Shown: positions 51,201-59,219 of the stretch, piece by piece
How positions within the stretch are numbered: position 1 is the first letter of the stretch
How the letters are laid out: each line of letters opens with the position of its first letter
Assembly (NCBI GenBank): GCA_017519885.1
Contig: JAFWRO010000030.1
Location: forward strand, 1-64,000
Origin: Liminaster sp017519885
Lineage (GTDB): Bacteria > Bacteroidota > Bacteroidia > Bacteroidales > UBA3663
Direction: 5' to 3'
DNA length: 64,000 bases
Program-made: the position numbers and the translations under genes
The notes under the pieces: generated by a model
The model's database searches: none
Seen by the model: only the letters and a program-made list of their open reading frames with translations
What the model was told of the DNA's origin: nothing

Positions 51201-52948
51201 ACACCTCGGGTCAGTTCTTCTATATCGAAAGTGCAGGCTATCGCTACAACTTTATGTTCCGTGCTACTGTTGCTCCATACGACACCGAGGAGAATGCTGC
51301 TGAGGCTAAGTTCCGTCGCACCGAGCAGGATGAGCAGATGTCAATTAACAATGAACAATTAACAATTAACAATGAGCTGGGCCAGATTGAGTGTCATAAG
51401 CTCATCAAGGCAATCAGTCCTGCAGAGCCAAGCGTAAGGCGCAATGCAATTGGCGACCGCACCTGGTTCGACCTCTATCGTCTGACCCCAACTACTGCCG
51501 CTCAACCCGAGACCTGGACCCAGCTGCTCGACAGCGTGAAGGCTCGCACCTACACCGATGAGGGCATTGCTGAACTCCCGATGGGCACCTACGAGTATGC
51601 TGTTCGCTGCCACTATACCGATGGCTTGACCAGTACATTTGTCTTCAGCGACAGCATTGGCTGGAAGATGCACACCAAGGTGACTGTGAAACTTACCACC
51701 AACACCCCGACCAACGAAGCCGAGGGCGCTTGGGTACAGATTGTCAATGGCGGTGGTGTCCATGCTTATGGTGACTATGCCGATGCCAATGGTGAGGTGA
51801 CTTTCGAGAACGTTTGGAAGGCCAACTATGACCTCTATATCAATCTCAAGGGCTTTGGTCAGATCTTCGAAACAGTGAAACTCGACATTGAGGACAGCTA
51901 CACCATCGAACGCCAACTCACCGAGACACAGGTGACTCCATTTGGTCTTAAGGTTATCAACGACGACGAGACCGACCTTGGCAACCGCCTCTTCATCTGG
52001 AACTTTGCCGACCAGTTGTACGACGGCTTCGAGGAGCACGAGGCATTTGCCATCAATTCGCCCGGCGAACTGGGCTGGCAATATCTCGACTTCGACAATC
52101 CCGATGAAGGCACTGGCTACTTGAACGACCTCGATTATCCGAACCGTGGCGGTTCGTTCGCTTACTTAGTGTTCAACCTCAGCAAGGCTAATGGCAACCA
52201 GAATAGCTACAGTTACTACTTCAGCGCTAACTCAGGTCAGCAGATGCTTACCTCATGGGCTAACTCGACCGACCAGAACTGGCTCGTTTCTCCACGTCTC
52301 TTCTTTGACGAGGACTTCAAGTTCGGCTTCTATGCCAAGGGTTATGGCTACCAGACCGAGACCTTTATGGTAGGTTACACCACTTCGACCGACTACACCG
52401 ATACGGCCAGCTACCAGTGGTTGGAGTACGTGCCCGTCTATAGTTGGGAGATTGCCAGCGAAGAGTTCAAGGTGAACAGCTACTGGACACGCTACGTCTT
52501 CGACATCCCAGCCGATGCGCAGTACGTGACCATCCGTCAGATCGATGGCAACTACATCTTTATGATCGACGATGTAGCCATTGGTCTGCCCGAGGGCTTC
52601 CCCGCAGCTGCTCCACAACGCAAGGCCCAGGGCCGTCGTCAGGCTCCAAGTCTCGATGGCGCCTACAAGGTATATCTCGATGGCGAACTCGTCGATCAGA
52701 CCGACGACAAGCAGTACTACTTCGAGGGTCTCACTTCGGGTGAACATACTGCCGGCGTCATAGCCTCCTACACTTCGGGCGACACCGAGATGAGCACCGT
52801 CACCTTCAGCGTCGAAGGTCCCGACAATATCGAGACCATCCGCACCGAAAGTGTCGAAGCTCCTGCATACGACATCTACGGCCGTCGTGTTGATGCCAAT
52901 AATGCTCATGGTGTCTTCATCCAGAAGGGTGAGAAGATGATCAAATAA
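48248..52948 (+). CDS. Large exported multidomain protein with T9SS-like tail
   Basis: The 1566-residue protein has a signal peptide (FLTSLLAVATASVFAQ). A beta-propeller-like N-terminal region follows (~25-300, repeated DxETGDV-type turns), then FnIII-like domains (~305-490), a choice-of-anchor J module (~495-650, HTFTFSEEEFPLWTVYDNNG), two carboxypeptidase-regulatory-like domains (~655-820) and a second choice-of-anchor-like module near 1270-1440. The end (YDIYGRRVDANNAHGVF...) is T9SS-like. No catalytic motif is seen; adhesion or glycan binding is plausible. Residues ~1031-1043 are encoded by an intergenic-type AT repeat inserted in frame. Confidence 0.75.
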   Translation: MKNSKHLFLTSLLAVATASVFAQSEDVPTAYGWLDSDTWAAQNGETSRRGLASFALSDPTNITVSRELTYNNSLGSAVFHDGLWYYMDYYQTDYGYDSGTFNSLDPETGDVTLIADYGRARSGPMFACMTWSYADQKMYALNGLNGGDGLVSVDLETGDVKNECLFVFDVPDTDQMSSFNNTLKSLAITYDGDIYGVSYWGKVYKVNPNTGVCNFVSKLSYIGEVTSYSGTALQYPHNNFFYDEDRGQWYLYMYTYPYPSAGYTMLLKVDITTGTTELVESNKLAAQFEGLYIPFQVAEASAPSKVTDLTVTPGENGALQATIEWNNPTTTFGRGGTLISIESVVVYRDGEVIKTFTGVAPGEHLSMVDEVPESRFYSYRVQCFNEAGPGDRKAVSAFIGHDTPMAVTELTATADDSADHKITVSWTAPTTGIYGGWIDVENLCYRVVRSDGETLYNDFKETSFTDAPASLANYSYTITAVTPDGESAPATSNPVIGGPAVLLPHTFTFSEEEFPLWTVYDNNGDEIAWRPTGQYTYNALYPGAYVGYSYYYGVAGADWLISPAIKFEANKHYKLSFDARSYGSSPECLAISMGKSNDWMDQDSIDQFDFASTTPIKLRTNLPILTEEGEYHIGFFARSFYQNWQLSIANATIEEDHDGSLTGTVTDATTGAIIPLALVTLTASDGTEQQINTNPETGVYTFRYVPSGTVSVKVERLGYENAQGEATITEFEQTTLNIVMTALPTYTLSGTVVDKVGDPVSGAQVTLEGYNEYAGSTDAEGKFSIAGIMASENYNLSITSNRLQPYQAVQPMVADTDLGTITLDDKILAPAQITAQLNEAGVPEITWSNPVNDDVTLRYDANLLYTSFGTSQSSSYAVFGNIFRTPGLYRGAQFYLSETGQTVYGVTVYAFDLDENGQPTQNVLASKYVSVIQGAWNNMTFDQPVEAPRGAYICVAYYGFVGLGASEPNDSYPFVEGVSCYTGDYTSGQFFYIESAGYRYNFMFRATVAPYDTEENAAEAKFRRTEQDEQMSINNEQLTINNELGQIECHKLIKAISPAEPSVRRNAIGDRTWFDLYRLTPTTAAQPETWTQLLDSVKARTYTDEGIAELPMGTYEYAVRCHYTDGLTSTFVFSDSIGWKMHTKVTVKLTTNTPTNEAEGAWVQIVNGGGVHAYGDYADANGEVTFENVWKANYDLYINLKGFGQIFETVKLDIEDSYTIERQLTETQVTPFGLKVINDDETDLGNRLFIWNFADQLYDGFEEHEAFAINSPGELGWQYLDFDNPDEGTGYLNDLDYPNRGGSFAYLVFNLSKANGNQNSYSYYFSANSGQQMLTSWANSTDQNWLVSPRLFFDEDFKFGFYAKGYGYQTETFMVGYTTSTDYTDTASYQWLEYVPVYSWEIASEEFKVNSYWTRYVFDIPADAQYVTIRQIDGNYIFMIDDVAIGLPEGFPAAAPQRKAQGRRQAPSLDGAYKVYLDGELVDQTDDKQYYFEGLTSGEHTAGVIASYTSGDTEMSTVTFSVEGPDNIETIRTESVEAPAYDIYGRRVDANNAHGVFIQKGEKMIK
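51341..51375 (+). repeat. AT-rich heptamer repeat inside a coding sequence
   Basis: The run of CAATTAA-type units encodes SINNEQLTINNE in frame within the 1566-residue protein, between a domain end and a linker. Base composition differs sharply from the surrounding ~53 % GC gene. Confidence 0.8.
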
Positions 52949-52972
52949 CAATTGTTGGATTGTTCCTGTTTT

Positions 52973-53006
52973 GCCCGCATGTCATAGTACGTGCGGGCAT
53001 TTTTAT
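52973..53006 (+). terminator. Terminator of the 1566-residue gene
   Basis: GCCCGCA (52973-52979) pairs with TGCGGGC (52992-52998), followed by ATTTTTAT. Confidence 0.8.
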
Positions 53007-53069
53007 GCTAAGCGTGTCGGTCTCGATGCCAACAATATCGTTTCAGCTAAGGAATGCTTTGCCACACGT

Positions 53070-53512
53070 TATTTCAAGCAGTAATTGAAGGATGACCAAT
53101 CTTGGCCGAGATTGGTCATCCTTCGATCGGAGCATACCTTTTTTGTGCGCAGATTGGTTATGCTTCGATTGGAAATAGCACTCTGACGGCCGAGATAATG
53201 CTTGTTCCGATTGAAGCATAACCATTTTCTGCCAAGATTGGTTATTCTACGTTTGTTTTATGACCATTTTTGGCATAGATTGGTTATACTCTGATTGTCG
53301 CATACCCAACTTTGGCCAAGATTGGTCATCCTTCAATCGGAGCATACCCTTTTTGTGCGCAGATTGGTTATGCTTCGATTGGAAATAGCACTCTGACGGC
53401 CGAGATAATGCTTGTTCCGATTGAGGTATGACCATTTTCGGCCAAGATTGGTCATTCTTCGATTGGAGCATAACCAATTTGCGCAAAGATTGGTCATGTC
53501 GTTATTGGAAGA
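53070..53512. repeat. Ten-unit 42-bp tandem repeat with hairpin-forming units
   Basis: ATTGGTTAT-like cores recur at 53111, 53153, 53195, 53237, 53279, 53321, 53363, 53405, 53447 and 53489, exactly 42 bp apart. The consensus unit runs ATTGGTTATnCTTCGATTGG then AGCATAACCATTTTnGGCCAAG. Within a unit GGTTATGCT can pair with AGCATAACC. Units 1-3 and 6-8 are nearly identical, revealing a 210-bp (5-unit) duplication. Short open frames on both strands simply translate the repeat, giving 14-residue periods, and are not listed as genes. Confidence 0.85.
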
Positions 53513-53677
53513 AAAAAGATTACAAAAAAACGTTTTACTTTGTGTATATTTTTGCGCTGAAATGGCACAAAATGTGGGAAATATTGCATTTTTTTCACTC
53601 GATAAGGCGAAGATGCCGATATTTGTCCTATATTTGCACCGTTATTCAATCAACAAATAACAATTGACGTCGAATAC

Positions 53678-54109
53678 ATGGAAGACAAATTCAATCTTGA
53701 ACGATTCGTCGAGGCTCAGGACACCGAGCCTTTCGGCAACTACGAGCAGGCCCTTGCCGAGATGCGGGCAGGGCAGAAGCGCGGACACTGGATCTGGTAC
53801 ATCTTTCCGCAGATGCGTGGCTTGGGACATAGCCCCAACAGTTACCTCTACGGCATCAGCGGCTTGGCAGAAGCAAAGGCGTACCTGGCGCATGAGGTGC
53901 TGGGACCTCGTCTGCGCGAAATCACCGAGGCTGTGCTTGAGCAGGCAGGCGAACCCGTCGATGTGCTGATGGGATGGGAGGTGGACAGCATGAAGCTGAA
54001 GTCATCGATGACGCTGTTCGATGCCGCTTCGCCCGACGACATCTTTGGCGAGGTGCTCGATACGTTCTTCGATGGTAGCCGCTGCTTGCTCACGCTTCGC
54101 CTATTATAG
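53678..54109 (+). CDS. DUF1810-family protein
   Basis: The 143-residue protein matches DUF1810: FVEAQDTEPFGNYEQALAEM, RGHWIWYIFPQMRGLGHSPN, YGISGLAEAKAYLAHEVLGP and DDIFGEVLDTFFDG. Members are small cytoplasmic proteins of unknown function (calpastatin-like name only). It is a single gene between the 42-bp repeat array and susC. TATATTTG at 53629-53636 may be its -7 box. Confidence 0.88.
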   Translation: MEDKFNLERFVEAQDTEPFGNYEQALAEMRAGQKRGHWIWYIFPQMRGLGHSPNSYLYGISGLAEAKAYLAHEVLGPRLREITEAVLEQAGEPVDVLMGWEVDSMKLKSSMTLFDAASPDDIFGEVLDTFFDGSRCLLTLRLL

Positions 54110-54141
54110 TTTTTTATGATATTTTTGTCGAAGGACACGGC

Positions 54142-54242
54142 ATGCAATAGATTGCATATGGCGGCATTTGACTTCTTTTTGCATTTCGTGATACTATTTT
54201 GTAATTATTATTTGGAAAAATAGAAAAAATCCATTATATTTG
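54142..54242 (+). promoter_or_regulatory. susC promoter with upstream palindrome
   Basis: TTTG (54211-54214), 20 bp, TATATTTG (54235-54242) form a consensus promoter about 34 bp before the susC ATG. A palindrome ATGCAAT-AG-ATTGCAT lies further upstream at 54142-54157. Confidence 0.6.
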
Positions 54243-54275
54243 CCCCCGAAAAACCAACACACTCTATTATAATCT

Positions 54276-57200
54276 ATGAAAAAATTCTTTTTGGTTGCAG
54301 CTGCGGCATTGTCGATCGTTGGGATGGCAATGCCTACCTCTACGTATGCCGCAGACCCAGCCGGAGCCGCCTCGGCAGCCCCGGCACAGCAGATTACCGT
54401 CAATGGTACGGTAATCGATGAAAACGGTGACCCCATTGCGGGTGCCAGTGTGCTCGAACGTGGAACGACCAACGGCGTCAACACCGACGCCAGCGGCAGG
54501 TTTGTGCTGAAGGTCAACGCCGGCTCGACGCTCGAAATCTCGTTTGTCGGCTATTCCACCCAGAATGTCAAGGCAGCTCCGACGGTGCAGGTCACACTCG
54601 CCGAGGATGCCGAACTGCTCGACGACGTGGTAGTGGTGGGCTATGGTACGATGCGCAAGTCGGACCTGACGGGTTCGACCACATCGCTCCGTTCGGATGC
54701 CATCACTTCGACCCTTGCCGCCAACCCGCTCGAAGCCCTGCAGGGCAAGTCGTCGGGTCTTGCCGTCTTCAACAACCTGCGTCCAGGCGAGGTGCCTACG
54801 TTGCGTATCCGTGGTACGGCTTCGATCAATTCGGGCAATGACCCGCTCTACGTGGTCGATGGCTTTGCCTTGGTTGACGGTGACCTCAACGACATCAATG
54901 CTGCCGACATCGAGGCCATCGAAATCTTGAAGGACGCTTCGGCTACCGCCATCTACGGTTCGCGTGGCGCCAACGGCGTGGTGATGATCACGACGAAGAA
55001 GGGCTCGGAGGGCCGCAAGAACCTCAGTGTTCATGCCAGCACAGCCGTGAACATGCGTTCGCGTCTGCTCGACACCGTGACGGGTGACGACTTCATCAAC
55101 TATATGACCAAGGCTGCTGCCGCACAGGGTTCGACCAATCCTTTCCCCAATGGCTACCGGGTGACCGACGTGAACTGGCAGGAAGAGGTGATCAGCAAGT
55201 CGTCGCTTACGCAGGACTATGGCGTGACCTTCGACGGCTCGGCTGGCGGCACCAACTATATGTTCTCGGCAGGCTACTACGACCAGGAAGGTCTGATCGA
55301 GGGCACCGAGTACGAGAAGTTCACTTTGCACAACAACCTGCAGCATAAGTTCAACCAGTGGATTACCATCGGTTCGAGCATGCAGCTCACCACTTCGACC
55401 ACCGACCGTATCGGCTCAGACCTCACGTACGACATGAGCGTGACCAACGACATCTTCCGCTGGGGCTGGCCCACCGATCCCGTCTATAATGCCGACGGTT
55501 CGTACAACATCGTGAACCATGGCGACTGGTTCAACCCGCTCGCCACGATGTCCAACCAGACCAACAACCAGAAGAGCGTCCGCTTCCTGGGCGACTTCTT
55601 CCTGCAGGTCGATTTCACCAAGCACCTGAACTATCGCCTCAACATCGGCTACGATGTGAAGAACATCAACCGGTACTACTGGGCAGGCAACCAGGATGCC
55701 AAGTCGATCGGCAACGCCGTCGAGACCGGCACAGGCTCACACCTCTGGGCACGCAGCCGCTCGAAGCTCATGGATAACATCATCACCTACACCAACAAGT
55801 GGGGCGAGCATCATCTCACTTTGACCGGTGTCTATTCATGGCAGGACTACAAGTACAACACCTCGTCGATGAGCGGATCGTTTGCCGACATGAGACTGCA
55901 GGCATTCGACTTCTCGGGCGTGGACCAGGCCACCCTTTCGGCCAGCAGCAACTACTACAGCAACCGCCTCATCTCGTGGACGGCACGCGCTGCCTACAAC
56001 TATGCCGACAAGTATCTGCTCACTGCCACCGTGCGTTTCGACGGTTCGTCGCGCTTTGGCGATGACAACAAGTTCGGTACCTTCCCATCGGTCGGCCTTG
56101 GCTGGCGTGTGAGCAACGAGGACTTCCTCAAGGACAACGACGCCATCACCAACCTGAAGGTGCGTGCTTCGTGGGGCGTGACCGGCAACCAGGAGATCGG
56201 CAACTACGGCTCGCTCTCGAAACTTGGCACAGGCACAGGCGATGCCAACTATACCGACGGCACCGAGCCTCTGCTCGGCTATTATGAGTCGGTGGGCAAT
56301 TCGAAGCTGAAGTGGGAGCGCACCACGCAGTTCGACGCTGGTCTGGAACTTCAGCTCTTCAGCCGCGTCAACTTCACATTCGACTACTATACCCGCACCA
56401 CCACCGACCTGCTCTTCCAGGTGCCCATCCCTTCGACCTCGGGATACTCGTCGGTGATCAGCAACGTCGGCAAGGTGGCTAACCACGGTATCGAGGTGGC
56501 AGCCGATGCCGACATCTTCAAGAACAAGGATTGGCGTGTGAACTTCGGCGTTAACTACACCTTCAACACCAACGAAGTGAAGGAACTCTACAACGATGTG
56601 GAGCGCATGATCGTCAACGATGGCACATCGACCACGGGTATCGTCTCAGCCCTGGAGGTGGGAGAGCCCGTCAATGCAGTCTTTGCCCGTCATTCGCTCG
56701 GCATCATCAAGACGCAGGAGCAGCTTGACGCCTACGTGAACAAGGTGCCCGGCGTGAAGGGCACGGCACACATCGGCTCGGAGATGTACGAGGATTTCGA
56801 TGGCGACGGACAAATCACCGTGAACGACTGCCATAGCATCGGCTCGATCGAGCCCAAGCATTTCTATGGCCTGAACCTCAACGTGAGCTACAAGGACTTC
56901 ACCCTCAGCGTCTATGGCCAGGGTGCATTCAAGTACGCTTCGATCATCGGTGCAGAACACAGCGGATATCGCGGCACCGGCACGTCGAGCAACTGGCGCA
57001 TCGGTATGCAGGACACCGGCAGCTACAGCCTTTGGGTTGACAATGGTGTACGCAACACCCTCGGTATCCCCACCCAGGAGGCTTGGGACGACATGTTCGA
57101 CCCATCGACCAATACGGGCGGCGACCATCCGTCGGCTGGTGCCAAGGGCATCTTCCTCAGCGACCGCACCAATGGCGACTGGGCCTACTTCCTCCTGAAG

Positions 57201-57386
57201 AACATCCAGCTCAGCTACAACTTCGGCAAACTGATGAAGGTGAAGGCCTTGAAGGATCTCACCGTGAACGTGAACTTCCAGAACGTGGCAGCCTGGGCCA
57301 ACCACACGGGCTACAACCCCCAGAATGGCGACGTTTCGAACCCATTTGCAAGGACCGTTATGTTTGGCATAAATGCCAAGTTTTAA
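54276..57386 (+). CDS. susC: SusC/RagA-type TonB-dependent transporter
   Basis: It imports oligosaccharides across the outer membrane with energy from TonB. The 1036-residue protein has a signal peptide, a CarboxypepD-like N-terminal domain (ITVNGTVIDENGDPIAGASV...VGYSTQNV), the SusC box and plug (LLDDVVVVGYGTMRKSDLTG, residues ~112-230, with NDPLYVVDGFALVDG and AIYGSRGANGVVMITTKKG), and a barrel ending in NPFARTVMFGINAKF. No extra STN domain is present, so anti-sigma signalling is unlikely. Paired with susD 69 bp downstream. Confidence 0.96.
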   Translation: MKKFFLVAAAALSIVGMAMPTSTYAADPAGAASAAPAQQITVNGTVIDENGDPIAGASVLERGTTNGVNTDASGRFVLKVNAGSTLEISFVGYSTQNVKAAPTVQVTLAEDAELLDDVVVVGYGTMRKSDLTGSTTSLRSDAITSTLAANPLEALQGKSSGLAVFNNLRPGEVPTLRIRGTASINSGNDPLYVVDGFALVDGDLNDINAADIEAIEILKDASATAIYGSRGANGVVMITTKKGSEGRKNLSVHASTAVNMRSRLLDTVTGDDFINYMTKAAAAQGSTNPFPNGYRVTDVNWQEEVISKSSLTQDYGVTFDGSAGGTNYMFSAGYYDQEGLIEGTEYEKFTLHNNLQHKFNQWITIGSSMQLTTSTTDRIGSDLTYDMSVTNDIFRWGWPTDPVYNADGSYNIVNHGDWFNPLATMSNQTNNQKSVRFLGDFFLQVDFTKHLNYRLNIGYDVKNINRYYWAGNQDAKSIGNAVETGTGSHLWARSRSKLMDNIITYTNKWGEHHLTLTGVYSWQDYKYNTSSMSGSFADMRLQAFDFSGVDQATLSASSNYYSNRLISWTARAAYNYADKYLLTATVRFDGSSRFGDDNKFGTFPSVGLGWRVSNEDFLKDNDAITNLKVRASWGVTGNQEIGNYGSLSKLGTGTGDANYTDGTEPLLGYYESVGNSKLKWERTTQFDAGLELQLFSRVNFTFDYYTRTTTDLLFQVPIPSTSGYSSVISNVGKVANHGIEVAADADIFKNKDWRVNFGVNYTFNTNEVKELYNDVERMIVNDGTSTTGIVSALEVGEPVNAVFARHSLGIIKTQEQLDAYVNKVPGVKGTAHIGSEMYEDFDGDGQITVNDCHSIGSIEPKHFYGLNLNVSYKDFTLSVYGQGAFKYASIIGAEHSGYRGTGTSSNWRIGMQDTGSYSLWVDNGVRNTLGIPTQEAWDDMFDPSTNTGGDHPSAGAKGIFLSDRTNGDWAYFLLKNIQLSYNFGKLMKVKALKDLTVNVNFQNVAAWANHTGYNPQNGDVSNPFARTVMFGINAKF

Positions 57387-57425
57387 GGGTTTGAAAGGTT
57401 CGAAATGTTCGAATGGTTCGAAAGG
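57387..57425. repeat. TTCGAAA/GGTTTGAA-type repeat between susC and susD
   Basis: Degenerate 9-bp copies (GGTTTGAAA, GGTTCGAAA, TGTTCGAAT, GGTTCGAAA) fill most of the gap. Their complement resembles the TTCAAACCC repeats inside the GH31 gene. Confidence 0.65.
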
Positions 57426-57455
57426 TAATAATTATAATCGCTTATAGAAATCAAT

Positions 57456-59066
57456 ATGAAGACAATCAAATATATTCTAGCGGGTGCTGTGCTTGCAACC
57501 ACGATGTTTGGTGGTGTGGCGCTGACCAGCTGCAGCGACCTCGATGAACATCCCTATACCTTCATCGACCCCGCTTCGTTCTACAATACCGAGGACGAGA
57601 TTGATGCCGCCCTTGTCGGTGTATATAACCGCTACCGCAACATGTACAATGCCAACAGCCAGCTTTATCTGGCTCAGATCGAGCTGCTCGCTGATCAGGC
57701 TGTGCCCACCTATAATAAGAATAATATGGAGCTCATTAACAAGTGGGACGGCGTGCAGAACGCTTCGGCTTCGAACGGCGTTCACCGCATCTGGGCTGCC
57801 TGCTACGAGGCTGTGAACCGTGCCAATATCGTGCTGGGTCGTGTGGACAATGTGGAGATGAGCGAGGAGTCGCGCAACCGCATCAAAGGTCAGGCCTACT
57901 TCCTCCGCGGCTATGCCTTCTATTCGATGGCACGCTGCTTCGGTGCCCTTGCCCTGCCGCTTACCTATACCAATGGTGTGGAAGGCCTGGAACTTGCACG
58001 TTCGACCTACAGCGAGACCTACGACCAGATCATCTCCGACCTCAAGCAGGCCGAGTCGTTGCTGCCCGTTCGTGGCACCAGCGGCTATGACGTCTGGCGT
58101 GCTTCGAAGGGCGCTGCCCAAGCTGCTCTTGGCGAGGTTTATCTGCATCGTGCAGGTTTGGCCGATGTCTTCGGCGAGGGTGCCAACGAGACAGAATACT
58201 ACACCCAGGCCCGTGACTACAGCAAGAAGGTGATCGACAGTGGCGTCTATGGCCTGATGGACAACTACGAGGACCAGTTCTACTGGTTCAACGAGAGCGG
58301 TGCGAAGAACAACAAGGAGTCGATCTTCGAACTCCAGTATTCGGCTGCACAGAGCCAGAGCAACAGCATGCACATCCGCTTCGGCCTGGGTCGCACCTAT
58401 TCGAACTACATGGGCTGCTACCAGTATTCGCGCATGGGCGTTTCGCCTTACATCTACACCGAGATGCTTGCCAATGGTGACAAGCGTGCCAAGGTGTTCC
58501 TGACCTATTTCGAGGAGAACGACGGCACCGCCCACACCTTCAACCCCACGACCCTGCACTGGGAGCCCTACATCACCAACGACCGCAACGTGGAGCACAC
58601 CTGCGTCTTCAACTGCAAGTATTTCGACCAACACACCGACGCTTCGCTCCAGCGCCCCAATGCCAACTTCCCCATCCTGCGCTATGCCGAAGTGCTGCTC
58701 AACTATGCTGAGGCTGCCAACCATCTGAATGCCGGTTCGGGCATCGAATGCCTCAACCAGGTGCGCCGACGTGCCGGTCTGAGCGACTTCAGCGGCAGTC
58801 AGGCCGAAATCGACGAGGAGATCTTCAACCAGCGTCGCTTCGAGTTCGTGGGCGAAGGCAAGATCTTCTTTGTCGAACTGCGTCGCGACGTGCTCGCCGA
58901 CCTTTCGGCCAAGAAACTTGCCCAGGGCTTTGCCGACAAGCTCAGCTACTTCGATTCTCCCGAACCGCTCTTCAAGCCCCGCAAGGATTTCCTCTTCCTC
59001 ATCCCGCAGGGCGACCTCGACAGCAACCCTGCCCTTGAGCAGAATCCTATCCCGCAGTCGAAGTAA
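57456..59066 (+). CDS. susD: SusD/RagB-type surface glycan-binding lipoprotein
   Basis: The lipoprotein caps its SusC partner and captures glycans. The 536-residue protein has a lipoprotein signal (TTMFGGVALTSCSDLDEHPY, lipobox LTSC), the SusD N-terminal region (IDAALVGVYNRYRNMY), helical TPR-like parts (GQAYFLRGYAFYSMARCFGA), and the C-terminal NFPILRYAEVLLNYAEAANH and FNQRRFEFVGEGKIFFVELR motifs. Ends at a terminator before the GH31 gene. Confidence 0.95.
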   Translation: MKTIKYILAGAVLATTMFGGVALTSCSDLDEHPYTFIDPASFYNTEDEIDAALVGVYNRYRNMYNANSQLYLAQIELLADQAVPTYNKNNMELINKWDGVQNASASNGVHRIWAACYEAVNRANIVLGRVDNVEMSEESRNRIKGQAYFLRGYAFYSMARCFGALALPLTYTNGVEGLELARSTYSETYDQIISDLKQAESLLPVRGTSGYDVWRASKGAAQAALGEVYLHRAGLADVFGEGANETEYYTQARDYSKKVIDSGVYGLMDNYEDQFYWFNESGAKNNKESIFELQYSAAQSQSNSMHIRFGLGRTYSNYMGCYQYSRMGVSPYIYTEMLANGDKRAKVFLTYFEENDGTAHTFNPTTLHWEPYITNDRNVEHTCVFNCKYFDQHTDASLQRPNANFPILRYAEVLLNYAEAANHLNAGSGIECLNQVRRRAGLSDFSGSQAEIDEEIFNQRRFEFVGEGKIFFVELRRDVLADLSAKKLAQGFADKLSYFDSPEPLFKPRKDFLFLIPQGDLDSNPALEQNPIPQSK

Positions 59067-59080
59067 TCTCCGTTTATATA

Positions 59081-59117
59081 ATGGCTCCCCAGTCTTTCGA
59101 TTGGGGAGTCATTTTTT
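59081..59117 (+). terminator. Terminator after susD
   Basis: An 11-bp stem (ATGGCTCCCCA with TGGGGAGTCAT, one G-T pair) is followed by TTTTT. It makes the glycosidase genes a separate unit from susCD, at least in part. Confidence 0.85.
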
Positions 59118-59147
59118 ATGCCTATATACAAAAAAGAAAGAAAGTTC

Positions 59148-59178
59148 TTTGTCACTTCGTAAAAAGTTCGTATCTTTG
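59148..59178 (+). promoter_or_regulatory. Promoter of the glycosidase genes
   Basis: TTTG (59148-59151), 19 bp, TATCTTTG (59171-59178), about 40 bp before the GH31 ATG. Confidence 0.65.
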
Positions 59179-59219
59179 TCCCCGTAAATTGAATATATTA
59201 CCAAATCTATAGAACTGAA

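Noticed and set aside
53043..53486. Open frames of 60-80 codons on both strands in the repeat array
   Set aside because: They are direct translations of the 42-bp repeat, with no start signals, no non-repeat domain and equal openness on both strands.
53070..53512. CRISPR array
   Set aside because: Units are contiguous at 42 bp with no unique spacers, and no cas genes are seen in the window.
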